Shown here piece by piece: positions 46,301 to 59,810 of a stretch of 64,000 nt of DNA (positions are counted from its first letter, which is position 1; the number at the start of each line of letters is the position of its first letter). Both the position numbers and the translations under genes were made by a program. The notes below the pieces were generated by a model, which saw nothing but the letters and a program-made list of their open reading frames with translations, was not told the DNA's origin and did not search any database. Source of the DNA: Cyclospora cayetanensis (Eukaryota > Apicomplexa > Conoidasida > Eucoccidiorida > Eimeriidae); the NCBI RefSeq assembly GCF_002999335.1, contig NW_020312051.1, positions 1 to 64,000 of the forward strand. The letters are read 5' to 3'.

Positions 46301-46577
46301 GGGGGCAGATTAAAAGATCAATGTTGAGAAATCATACGGTTCCCATTTTCGTCTCTTGTTTTTATCGCAGGTTCCATCGGCCACTGACTTTGCGGAGAGC
46401 AAAAAGGCAAAACTTCAGGTGATCTCACGCCACCAAACATGGCAGATGGCAAAGCACGCATGCATGTGGAGTGAGCGTTGCATCAAAGTTGTGTTATGTC
46501 TGCTGTTGATTCAGCTTGATAACCATGGAGATATCTCGGAGCCAAATGCCAAGCGATCTTTAGTCGAGGCACACTGA
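43361..46577 (+). CDS. RPA1: Replication protein A large subunit, short form (RPA1)
   Basis: Fourteen exons join in phase: 43361-43392, 43496-43631, 43743-43814, 43939-44078, 44236-44326, 44443-44553, 44746-44934, 45065-45113, 45288-45508, 45634-45718, 45864-45955, 46082-46219, 46371-46418, 46515-46577 (1,467 nt, 488 residues). RPA1 binds single-stranded DNA in replication, repair and recombination. DBD-A is clear (SLNPYVHRWQIKARVVDKS, GDIIRAKFW, VYCFSRGRVNVANKRFSTL). DBD-B follows (TDVLAVVIEA, EELKRRVLRVRD, ISLWGEQ, LNIRDWRGAR). DBD-C contains a C-x2-C-x13-C-x2-C zinc ribbon (CPTC...CYPC), DWRYMLLASFIDSTG and HFRVMVRAELDNYNGEQRMR. The N-terminal protein-interaction OB domain is absent, as in the short RPA1 of Plasmodium and Cryptosporidium. 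An 11-Gln tract sits just before the zinc ribbon. The first exon (MLDSSPSGSSE) is the least certain. Confidence 0.93.
45380..45412 (+). repeat. CAG/CAA tract coding for 11 glutamines in RPA1
   Basis: Eleven consecutive CAG/CAA codons lie within the ninth RPA1 exon, between a beta strand (VFAFVGQVRRVYW) and the zinc ribbon. Homopolymeric Gln/Ala tracts from CAG repeats are characteristic of Eimeria coding sequences. Confidence 0.9.
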
Positions 46578-48959
46578 GAAGCCTAACGCGGAAACGCTAC
46601 CGATTCTTTTTCCATGATAACCCCCCGGAAGCCGTTGGCCAGAGCAATGAGTCGATTCTTCAGGCTTATGGAGTCGCTGTTGAGCCTTGCGCTTCGGACT
46701 TCGCTACCGTGCTCATCAAGCCTAGCTTGTCGGCAGGACCTTGGACTCCTGAATAGACCAAGGAAATTTCAGCATCACAGATTACCGTACAGCTGCCGGC
46801 GCTCGCGCCGTTTCGGCAGCCAGAAAACACGTTTCGTGAGCCTTATGCTTGCAAATTGAATTTGGTGCTCAATCAAGGTGTTCAGCGCAATGCGTTGTAT
46901 CCGTGAAACTTGCCCCTGTATCGTGCAGGTCCTTATGCTCTCCGACTCCCCGCCATGTTTTCGCTTTAGGCGTCAGGAATTTACCTTTTGGTGTGGCTAG
47001 CCATCTTAGATAGTCATGCACAGCTACTTGTCCTGCAGCTTCTTCGGAAACAACGACGTTGAGGACACCCCTGCTATAGAAATGCATATTTCACCCCTCA
47101 CAGGGACACAGCCTTATCAGAGTGATACGAGGTGGCATGGTTGGCTGTGTACCCTTAAGGACGACTGTGCGCGAGGCCAAAGCTAAAAAGCTGCTCATGT
47201 TGTTGAAAGGGCAAAGAGTTTTGGGGTTGAAATGGCTACAGTAGCACACAGACCACTGCAAAGAGGCCTTGCTCTAATCGCCCGCTTGGTTGCTCTGCAA
47301 GCGTTCGTCCAACCATGGCTTCTTGTCCAGCTGAGCAGGACTATACTCTAATAGAGTCGACCAACTCAGTTGGTTGGAGTTCCCTACGGTATCTCTATCG
47401 ACAGTGCCCTCGCTTAAAAGCAAGCAATCGAAGGAGATGATTCAGGGAAGCAGGGCAGTGCCTAGGAGTCCCTACTTGCAGTTGCTTTGACAGGCGTGAG
47501 GACCAGAGGAGCATCGCTGTACGTGCGCCGACGCTCTGTTGTTGGGTGGAGACATACAGGCTGGAGGTACCCCTCACAGATGTCGGTGTAAGGAAATGTT
47601 TTTTTAATGGACTGCGAAACATTGTAGTAGTCATCACGAAAATCTGGTTCTTGATCTGTATGGAGTATATGAATTTGTTGCCCTTCTTTTTTTTCAGCAT
47701 AAATGGCGTCTGCTTATAATAGTAGATGCAATGTGTATCTGCATGCCGCCACTGTGTATCATTGTACGTGAGTGACAAAATTCCAATCGAGTGCGGCTAT
47801 GTTCACCCTGGTTGTCCCTCCTCCGTTTATGCTCACTCATTCGCGAATCTACGGAAAAAACAGACAGAACCATCTTGAGGCTCGAGAAAACTGTTCTACG
47901 AGCAATGATAGTAACGCCCATCCTTGAGTCTCCATGAGGACACCAGCAGCCCGGAACACATACCTTTTTCCGGGTTTACAAGAGCGTGAGCACTGCAGCT
48001 AACGCTATCACGAGCAAGTCAAGTAACATCTTCTGCGTTCAAAAACCACCCGCAGACATACCCGTTGCAGCGTGTCTGCAAGGTCTTATAAGAAGAGGCA
48101 CCACTTAGGTACCCGACTAAGCTACACTTAAGTATTTTTAAGTGTACTGTGAAATTTACTTCAGCACTGGTAAAGAATCGACTCTTTACTGTCTCTTTGT
48201 AAATCTTAGTTATTGCAGAGAACTGGAAGCTGGATACAAAGACACAATGTTGTATAATTATGCGCCAGATGCTTTATTCAACTAAATGCGATTGCCCGGA
48301 GTGCATAAAGCGTACAGTTTAGCTCAACCTACCTGTACCTGTCCCCTTATGTCGCGAAGTCTGAAGGGCTCTGTCAGGGGAAGAAGGGAGCTCTTCTTCA
48401 TAAACATTAACATTCTAATAAGCTAGTTTCAAGCTTAGAGTTAAGTGTCTCCCTGCAAAGACTATATATGGAGCGTTTCAACTCACAAAACCCCGATAGT
48501 ATGTACATAGCAGGAGCTCTAGCGTGTTTATTGTCAAGTTATGGAGCACCAGCAACTGGATATGGTCAACGATCCCAACGCACAGCTTGTGTGTTATTGG
48601 CCTCGCAAGTGGATGCCTTGTATTGCCACTTAACTACGAATCCAAAAGCAAAGATAGGCAAAATACAAGCCGGTGTCGTAGTACCAGGCTTATGATAGCT
48701 TTGCTCGCAACACTTTCGTTGCCTTCATTTCGTCTGCGAAAACCAACCGTTTTTGTAAGCCTCCATGCAGTGTCTTCGAAGGCTTCGCGTTGCTACACCC
48801 TGTATGCATTCTGAGCATGCTCAATTAGCTGCAGATTGAATATTTTCTTCCGCCATTCTTATGTGCTATTTGTTCCAGTGTACAGTTAAACCAGTGGGAT
48901 AAGAATCGTTGTTTCGTGCGTTTCAGGTAGATGCTTAGTGCAACTACCTAAGAATGACT
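46578..48959. other. Gene-poor stretch with one ATG-less open frame
   Basis: A plus-strand frame open from 46523 to 46756 runs across the RPA1 stop codon in another phase and reads protein-like (KRYRFFFHDNPPEAV, ILQAYGVAVEP), but has no ATG and no phase-compatible join to RPA1. The remaining 2.2 kb holds only short frames. Confidence 0.35.
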
Positions 48960-49130
48960 GGACTGCATGAAGGATGCACCTAGCAACACATTTTATCTAG
49001 CCCACACCCATACAATATTGTGTCTTCCTCTATTGAACACAATATTACCCTTGGTACATAGGATGTATGAGCAGACAAACGAATCACTCAATTTTGTACT
49101 GTCCCTCAGCTACTTATGACTAACTTTAAT
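48960..49130. repeat. Probable solo LTR remnant
   Basis: Resembles the LTR-like flank at 58.9-59.1 kb. It has ACAAACGAATCACTCAATT (about 49075) against ACAAACGAATCAATCAATT (about 59010), preceded by a similarly placed ACAATATTGTGTCTTCCTC versus ACAACATTGCGTCTACTG box. No element body is attached on either side, so it may be a product of LTR-LTR recombination. Confidence 0.4.
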
Positions 49131-49930
49131 AGTCTTGAAGCGGGGCTCAACCTGCTTCATTCTCCCCTGGAAAATTTCATGGAGAGCACGAAAGCTGGGG
49201 CGCGTCGAATCTGCCTACACACTAACAAGGGAGTAGGTTTTGGCAAAAAGTCTTTCTTCAAGAGCCAGAGAGGCTTCATCCTTACAAGTACCCGTCCCTA
49301 AAACTAATTTCCTTTTGTACTGTATGAATGTACAGTCCAGCAACCCCGTTCATCAGCCATTCATGTTCGTGCATCTGGTGTGCAGCCCCAGAGTTCGCTC
49401 AAGCATCGCCTCACTCACCAACCTTGACTAATTTGAGGCACATGTCTCTTGCCCCCACTGTAGCTTCTACAGAGTTTTCTATTCTATAAAACAAAGCTCT
49501 AACTATATGCGTCTAACATATCAATACGTGACCTCAACCGCCGCATCGTTCAATTCAGTCCCCTGGAGACGCGAAAGGAGGGTGGTAGTAGATAGGGATA
49601 TGTCCCGAAAAGAAATACCCATTCATATTACTGATACTCTCAAGCCTCCTAAGGGTATTTTTTTTGAGGTTGACCAAGTTGTTTTCTGGGGTGCAACAAA
49701 GTTCAGCGTGGTTGTACGCAGAGGCACCTGCCGTTGGTGCGACACACACACACACATCGACCGACTAGTGATACTCTCTCGACCTAAACATTGGAGGCCC
49801 TGGATTCAAAACACACTGTGCGTACGCCATTTTTACTGTTAGACATTGACACATGCGTTTTAGGTGCTAAAGTATGCTTAAATACAGTTAGCATGGAATG
49901 GTTGACACTGTTACAGGCTGCACGCAAACA
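49131..49930. other. 5' flank of RUVBL1
   Basis: Short frames only. A 111-codon plus-strand frame (49507-49842) shows no known motif. The promoter and 5' UTR of RUVBL1 should lie here. Confidence 0.35.
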
Positions 49931-52964
<3,034 letters not shown>

Positions 52965-54741
52965 ACAAAAAAAACGCAAAGCAGCTCCCGAAAAATTCTG
53001 TACGCTGCATACTGTCGTGAAAGGGCTCAAATACAGGGTGCCCGCCCTTCTGAGAAGCCCGCTGGCTGGCGAAGTTCCAGCGAGTGACATCTACAGAGCA
53101 TCTGTTTTTCGATTTAGTAGCGCAAAATTTACCAATGCACTATGCTAGTAACGACACTTCAGTCTCTGTTGAATGCTTCCACGAAGCCGTCGTGAAGCCC
53201 GCTGCCATTTGGAAACCTACTTTAAGCAGCCAAGAAGATTAAGAGCTGCCTGTCGACCTTCGTCACCAACGAATCGTACTCCATTTGAGGTGCCTCCTGG
53301 CCGTTGCTGCTCTGTTCTTGACAGCCACTCGCTAACATTTGATTCTTGTGAGAAACCGTAGTTACTTAGGTAATTGGCATAAGGAGGATCCTCGCGTTGT
53401 AGCACGCTTTGACTGCAGCTGGAGGGCTGCAGATTTTTGAAGGTGAAGAAGAAGTGAGGGGCTCTTGACCTTTACTAGCGCTCCTATGTCGTGCAGCCTT
53501 GCCTGAGCAAATCACGAAGATGAAACCAGTCTCCTATCAAATTTGCTCGAACTACGCAGGTAGCAACATTCACAAGGCCGCAAGGTCGCTCACATGCATG
53601 AGAGCAAGCTTCGACTTCAAGGCGTTGTACCGGAAAGACATTTGTTGCCGAATCACCTCCTCCGGGCTTTGGAGGAAGTCGCAGGACAAAAGTTCAATAA
53701 ATTTATATTCCATGTTCTGTTTAGGCAACAAATCGCAGAAGCCAATGCGATACTAAATGGACTGCCCAGCTGGTCAGAAGTCGATGGAATTTCAATAGGC
53801 AACCCTTGCATCGCCAACTACTGTAACCATGCATACACCATTTGCCATACCTGAATAAAGTCAAGTCTACCCTTGCCTGTTGTCTCCATTATAAAAACGG
53901 CGAGAAAGCTGCGGAACAGTCCGAAAGGCACTTCAAATAACGGTAGGAATGAGAGGAAAATCTGCTATACATTGTAGCTGGAGCTGCGATTTTTTGTGCA
54001 TGTACAAGCACTGCGCGCTGAGTAAAGTAGTTCGAACCTTTGCCCCGCTCAAAGACCGCTACCGGGACATCTCCATTTTACCTCTGTGGCTCCCTGATAC
54101 ATGAATTGAGCATTTTCATAAGCACTTGAGAGTAGTCTGAGAATTGAATCATTAGTTTTTGACCCTGTTGCATCTGCCGGAATGCTTTCTCGTCTACCCT
54201 AAAACGAAGCAGCAAGTAATTAAAAACAAAGTCACTCAAGTCCATATCAAGTAACGAAGATACTCAATCACTTTGTGCTTCGGATTATACCCCACGAAAA
54301 AATTCTGTTAGGCTGTATGCATTCACGCGGGGCCTATGTGTGCATACACATGGGTATAATGAAAGAATAAGTCGTTCTCGCTCGAGGCCTCAATCCGCAC
54401 TTCTTGAGGGTTAAGCTCTTCCCCCTGAAAAGACAATTAACAATCGGATTTGTATTACATTGTGAAACCTTCCAGATTGGCACGGTGCGGCATAGCGGGT
54501 AGGTGAGAGCAATAGCCTGACCAGAATCAGAATTTTCACCCTAATGGGCTCGAGTCTCCCCACATCCTGGGGGGCTTTGCTTCCTTCCTGCATGCGAAGT
54601 TCGCATGGAACTTCTCTCTCGTAAAGAATCAAGTGGCCATCCGCTGTAAGCACGAACAAGATACCACACACTGGGCTTCCCACTAGAATGCTTTTTTGCG
54701 CAACTGCTAGCACAAACAGTTGCCTGCTCCATAAGATTTAT
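52965..54741. other. Intergenic, no gene assigned
   Basis: About 1.8 kb. The frame at 53594-53854 (+) has some helical character (LLRALEEVAGQKFNKFIFHVL) but no start context or family. The minus-strand frame at 54411-54713 (ILFVLTADGHLILYE) is also unassigned. Confidence 0.35.
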
Positions 54742-55042
54742 TTAAAAAGAGGCTGAGGCTTCTCTTGGAGTTGGGTGCAGCAGAGGCGGGAGAACGATGA
54801 CAGGCAGAGCGCAGACAACCGAGAACCGGGCAGCAAAGGCAGCTAGGGTCCTGATGAACACTTTCTCCACTGAGGATCCACTGCACTGTCAAAGAAGACA
54901 TGATAACTATAGACTTACCGAGGGAAGGGTCTACCTCATCAATGGCAGAGAAGTCGAAGTGGGTCAAGAACGCGGCCGAGTCCGAGGCGGGGAGCATTCC
55001 GTCAAAGGCACAGGCCGCGTCCGCCGACATGCGATTTGCCAT
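54742..55042 (-). CDS. Small single-membrane-segment protein, 83 residues
   Basis: Two exons join in phase, 55042-54919 (donor GTAAGT) and 54869-54742 (acceptor CCTCAG), with an exon total of 252 nt. The product begins MANRMSADAACAFDG and continues with an acidic FDFSAIDEVDPSLVEK. One hydrophobic helix near the C-terminus (RFSVVCALPVIVLPPLL) is followed by a short tail, as in tail-anchored proteins. The layout (acidic cytosolic part, single helix, short tail) recalls Tom22-like import receptors, but no diagnostic residue supports this. Start choice rests on the first ATG after an in-frame stop about 19 codons upstream. The short intron and strong splice sites support a real gene. Confidence 0.5.
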
Positions 55043-56391
55043 CTTCGTACGGTCGCTCGGAACGACAGACAAGCGATACAATTTGCATTAATTTGAACTT
55101 CTGCAAGGACCGAAGTGAAAAGAGATTCGCAGCAGCACCCCCAATTCCTTTCTGCGCCTGAAGTCGCTGGACTCGCGATGCGCCTCGCGCTATTCAATGT
55201 GATCCCTTGGTTTATCTGTCCTTCCATGCATCTAGGCGGTACTGGCTTTAAAATAAATTCAAATGCCAGTGACATGTTTCATCAAGGCGACAGCGAACTA
55301 TGAAGAGCGCCAGTGGCAGCCGCATGCTCCATAGGCCGGAGCCGCAGGGCCGCATTCTGTGTGTTCAGGGTGAACCGAGGGCAACTGCTGTTGCCCGCAA
55401 GATCACAAAACTATTCCATGAAGAATATACAGATAGGCATAGCTCAGAGAGACGGACAAAGCTAGTGTTGGTTCCCGAATATTACTGAGTTCTTCATCTG
55501 TGAAGTACCCGTCCAGCCACAGCCGACCTTGTGCACCCATGCTGACACAGCTGAATCACCATACTTCGTCGGCGTAAAACCATGAATCATGCAAACAGAA
55601 ATGCTTCATATTCGGTAGCAGAGATGTAGCAGTATTGTTCGTGTCTATCCTATCGCTTCCTACTTTCAGCGCGGCTCCGCCGGGGAGACGTTCCTTCTAG
55701 ACGGCAGACTGTGAAACGCCGAACTTCAGCTCCAGTAAATCTTACTAGCTGACACTGAAATGAGCACAACAAAGTCGTGCTCCCTATATTCTGCACTACA
55801 ACCTTCAATGCGTCGCAGTTCTCTGACCCGGTATGTTCGACTACCGCGCTGACTGGGGGGCTGCTGTTCTTGATGAATATAATGTGAAATGCAGAATTCA
55901 GGGCACCAGCAGTAATGCCATTAATTTCACCGAATTCCACACAGCAACAAGCAACCTCTGACCTGAGGCTTGCTCACAGCAGTGGTTCAAGGCTTCGGGG
56001 AATGAGATGTCGCACGACACAACGAACGCTCAGCCCCCCGCCAACTAGGCACACTCAGGGCACGTTCATCCTGAGGCGAACATTGCGATCTAAAAACTGT
56101 GTGGAACACCTCACCGTGGCCCCGCCACCGCCCATGCGCTGCGCCACTCAACATGAAAGTGCGGCGGCGTCAAGGGCTGTGGAGCGTAGGAATACCCGTG
56201 TACGCATGAGCATACATAAAATGTGCATGAACATGCATTCGCTTCTTGTCAGCTTGAAAACCTTTGCTTTTTGTAACTTGAGGCGGTGGCGTTCATTGCA
56301 CAATCAAAAGAAACCCAACGGCTAAATCTCCCACCTGCATGTCGCGCTCAGGTTTGCTGCTCGTGAGACTGATGCGTGTTGCTCAGAGAGT
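55043..56391. other. Region with unassigned minus-strand open frame
   Basis: The minus-strand frame at 55650-55940 reads with strand-like spacing (ALNSAFHIIFIKNSS, ALKVVVQNIGSTTLL) and could be an exon of an unrecognised gene, but I could not extend it across introns. Nothing else in the stretch is supported. Confidence 0.3.
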
Positions 56392-57910
56392 TCAAAGGAG
56401 TCCCGCGCCTGAACCAAGGCGCCCGAGCAATCTGTCGATAATTCCCCCTTGAGGCTGGGCCCGCAGAGCAGCCTTCCTCTCTTTTTCAGCCTTTAGCTTT
56501 GCACTCATTTCTGCGCTATTTTCCGTGGGGGTGATCATTCCGCCCATGAAACGGGACTGCGCTGTAAAAACACACACCAACCCACCATAAATCCGCAATG
56601 CACGATCTGTCACGCAGATGCTCCGATGGCGATCATCGGATAAAAAGCTGAATCCCAAGGAATACAGGCAATTCCGCTGTCGACAAACAGCACGGCCATC
56701 ATCACCCTTTAAATCTGTATCAAAGCTCTCGAAATTGTGCGTTAAGCCCAAAAAAGTAGTAATACACTCCCAGACAAACAAGCTGCAAAACAGATGAGGG
56801 TACGCTGGAGTCTTTTATGCAAGATCCAGCAGTGTGCGCCTCACCGAACAAGGCCGAATTGGCGCTGAAGAAGGAAAAGCCATTATTTCTGCTACTCCCT
56901 GCGGCTACCTCCGCATTCTTCTGAGACTCCCCCGTCCCTTCCCAATTGCCTCTTAGCTCCTCGTCCAGATACCCGCTGTCATCCTGTTGCTGTTGTACTG
57001 GAGGCGACGTCGCCCTGGCTGCGGCGCTGCCAGTGCCAGTAGCCGTACAAGCATTCCAAAGAGCTGCCTTTGGCACCTCTATATCTTTTGGTTGAGCTTT
57101 CTGTAGTAATGCCGAGTTGAGCAGGAGAGTGAGGGGACCGACAGCAGCACGAAGTTCTCTCAGTTGCTGCTGCAAGCGCTGTGCTCTGCGCGACAGACGG
57201 ATGCTCACCACCGCTACTCCGTCGCCCTCTTCACTTGACTGCTTTTGCTCCTCAGTGGCTACCGCAGAGTGTGAGCACAGCGCCTCTGCCTGTTGCAGCA
57301 AGTTGGTAGTATTAAGAGTCACAGTAGCGCTCGAGACACCCCAGACGCGAACAAGACGCAGCTGTAAGTCACGCTGCAGCAGCTCGAGCATCCGCTTCCC
57401 GTGCTGGTCCTGTGCTTGCTGCTGCCGTCCCTGTGGTTCACGTTTGAAGGTAATCAAGCTACGGTTAGAAGGGCAGCGCAGCAGACCCCTCAGGCCCAAA
57501 ACCACAGAAAATAGGTCAAGAGACTCGAGCGTTTCTTCACCTGTTTCAGTTGCCGCTTGTCGTTGCTGCTCGTCGGAGGGCTCCGGCTGCCGCTGCTGCA
57601 CAGCGTCCTGCTGTAACAAGGTCAGCGACGCAGTGCAGCATTCACTGACGACTACATCGCTGTTGTTTGCATGTTGCTGTAGGGCAGATCGCATCTCGTG
57701 GAGTTCTGGTGATTGTAACAACAGCTGCCTGTGCTGCTCGAGCAGGAGTCTGAGCGCTCCCGCCGCTTGATGCTGCACACCCGGATCTGGGTGTTCCAGA
57801 AAGTAGCATATTCCTACAGCCATCCTGGGGATCTTTGCTTTTACTGCTGGAGACGGCCGTGGCTCTGCTGCCAGCCGCTGCAGCTGGTGCACAATCATCA
57901 ATGCATCCAT
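56392..57910 (-). CDS. ARMC1-like armadillo/HMA-fold protein
   Basis: Two exons join in phase, 57910-56845 (donor GTGAGG) and 56561-56392 (1,236 nt, 411 residues). The N-terminus (MDALMIVHQLQRLAAEP, ICYFLEHPDPGVQHQAAGAL, RLLLEQH) matches the start of ARMC1, whose first helices read as one or two armadillo repeats. After a Gln-rich insert, NRSLITFKREPQG begins a region (LRLVRVWGVSSATVTL) corresponding to the ferredoxin-like HMA fold of ARMC1, including the self-folding beta-alpha-beta order. A further Gln/Ala-rich linker leads to GFSFFSANSALF and a basic helix (KLKAEKERKAALRAQ). Animal ARMC1 associates with mitochondria and the MICOS/MIB bridging complex. The same role here is inference. The metal-binding CxxC of true HMA domains is absent, as in ARMC1. 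Confidence 0.75.
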
Positions 57911-58573
57911 TTTGGGTCTCTAATTAAGAGTCTGGTCGTTAAACACGCGACGATGCAGCACTCCTCAAGCCACTTCAGTGAGTGAGGCTGCAGTCGGTAT
58001 TCCTGATGACTGCTTGACAGGTGTCCTTGACGTTCTGGTGGCGCCGGGCGTCGGCCTTGACCAGCGACTGCAGAGCATGAGGAGGGTGATAGCTGAAACA
58101 GGTGCGCGCTGAAGGACGAAATAACTGTGCCCACTGCTCTTGTATCTGGCTGGTGCCGACACAAAGATCGCCGCAAAAGAAAGCCAAACGCCCCGTCCTT
58201 CCCCCCCCCCCAAGGAATCTGCCGGAGATCTCTCCAAAATGCTGGCCTTTCGCCTGTCCAGGGGAGTTCGCACCCACACTACTCACCCTTTAAACCAGGA
58301 AAGCAAAATGAGAAACGAAATAGCAGATTCGCCCATCTAAAACACACCAGCGTTTTAGGGCCCTGCTGTCTGCTGCCGCCACCGCATGCGCAGGCAGGCA
58401 CCAGTTCCTTGTGGCTTCGCTGGGCTGAAAAGTGAATGCTCCAGTGAATCAACACAACATAAGGCAATGAGAGGGATGGAAAGAGGGCTAATGCCTGCAA
58501 TTAAAGAGTAGGTGCTCAATGACATGCTGGAGTAGCCTTGCGTGAGGGCGCCACTCTCTTGATCTTGCGGACA
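57911..58573. other. 5' flank of the ARMC1-like gene
   Basis: No gene seen. Contains a C-homopolymer run near 58200 and short frames only. Confidence 0.4.
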
Positions 58574-58933
58574 TCAAGTTCTTTCTGGCTTGCTCTCCTG
58601 AGTACAAGATAACGCGGTTCTGCTGAACGGTGGGAGTCCAAATGCTCTAGCGTGATTAGACAATTGGCGTGTGTTGTACGTTAAGTTTTTCGTGCTCCGG
58701 GCTAACCTAAAAGCACACTGCAACACTCCGTCCAAGGTCTTTGTGGAGAGAATGTTAACTACGAACTCAATACAAAGTTTATAGAAGGCTACTGAGTATT
58801 TTCCAAAGGGCTTTCCTTCTTCCCGTGCCAGCGCCCTTTGAAGTTCCCGATATGCCTGCACAGGAACAGCCAGGATGCGGGCAGCTGCACCCTCAAAGCA
58901 CTCCCAATATTTGCTGCTAGTTGAATAAAGCAT
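58574..58933 (-). CDS. Unidentified minus-strand frame beside the second retroelement
   Basis: 119 codons, starting MLYSTSSKYWECFEG and helical in its first half (VPVQAYRELQRALAREEGK). It lies just outside the LTR-like flank of the second gypsy-type copy, so it may be a host exon truncated by the insertion, element-derived or chance. No family is recognised. Confidence 0.25.
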   Translation of the reverse strand: MLYSTSSKYWECFEGAAARILAVPVQAYRELQRALAREEGKPFGKYSVAFYKLCIEFVVNILSTKTLDGVLQCAFRLARSTKNLTYNTRQLSNHARAFGLPPFSRTALSCTQESKPERT

Positions 58934-59110
58934 TCAAAGAACACGGACACAACATTGCGTCTACTGATGTCCAGCGAAAGGTACCCCGCAATAAATAAGT
59001 TAAACGGACATACAAACGAATCAATCAATTCTCAACTAGCACTCAGTTAAATACAACCATTTTGCATAGACAGTAGAAGTGTAGCCGAGCCCGCTGCCTC
59101 TTTGCCAGCT
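58920..59110 (-). repeat. Probable 3' LTR remnant of copy 2
   Basis: Shares AGTGTAGCCGAGCCCGCTGCC (about 59077-59097) with AGTGTAGCTTGACTCGCTAC (about 63720-63740), and the CAAACGAATCAATCAATTCT box with AAATGAATCGTTCAGTTCT. The two boxes are similarly spaced in both places. Confidence 0.45.
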
Positions 59111-59792
59111 GTAAACAAGACCAACGTCGTGCTCTGTGCCTGTAGCTTGACTAAGTTCATGCTGGACAGCAGGAGAGCTGTACTATCGCCACCTCCGAAG
59201 CAGGTGGGAGCGTAAAAAACGATGCGAAGGAGAAGAGCAACAGGTGCTTCGACCGGTGAAGAAAATCAGGGAGAAATGCACGCATACCAGCCTGAAACAG
59301 ACACCTAATTTAACAACACGACTGCAATAGCGCGATGGCTCGCTGCTGTTGGAGCGCCCTTGTGTGGGTGCCCCCTGCTACAAGCAAACAGTTGATCAGT
59401 CACCGCGCCAGGTAGAGCAATATTTGCATGCAGATATAGCCGGTGCAGGCATCATAGACGCCTTCAAAATCCCAAAAAAGGCATAATGATGAATGTCAAG
59501 AAGACACACCTAAGAGCGCCTGCACATGTAAAGGCAGATAAAAACTTAGCACTAAGAGCTGGCATTTTCTACGCAATTCCCACAGGTATATAAGCACTTT
59601 CTGTTTTAATTTAATTAAGCTAAAAGCTGAATTCGACGCCTGCAAACGCTCAGAAAGGCCCCTTTATTCGGCGATAACGGAAATAAAAGGAAAATAGAGC
59701 CCCACTCCATGCATAGCGGAGGGCTTGCGGGCAATATGAAAAGGCTAATCTTATACACTTACTACCTGCAAGGCCCTTCACTTTGCTCAGGC

Positions 59793-59810
59793 ATATATAT
59801 ATATATATAT
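59793..59810. repeat. (AT)9 microsatellite
   Basis: Nine perfect AT units inside the second retroelement copy. Likely polymorphic in length. Confidence 0.95.

Noticed and set aside
49744..49757. Short CA dinucleotide run
   Set aside because: Only about seven units, common by chance and with no feature attached.
57117..57770. 217-codon plus-strand Cys/Ser/Arg-rich frame
   Set aside because: Antisense shadow of the Gln/Leu-rich ARMC1-like coding sequence.
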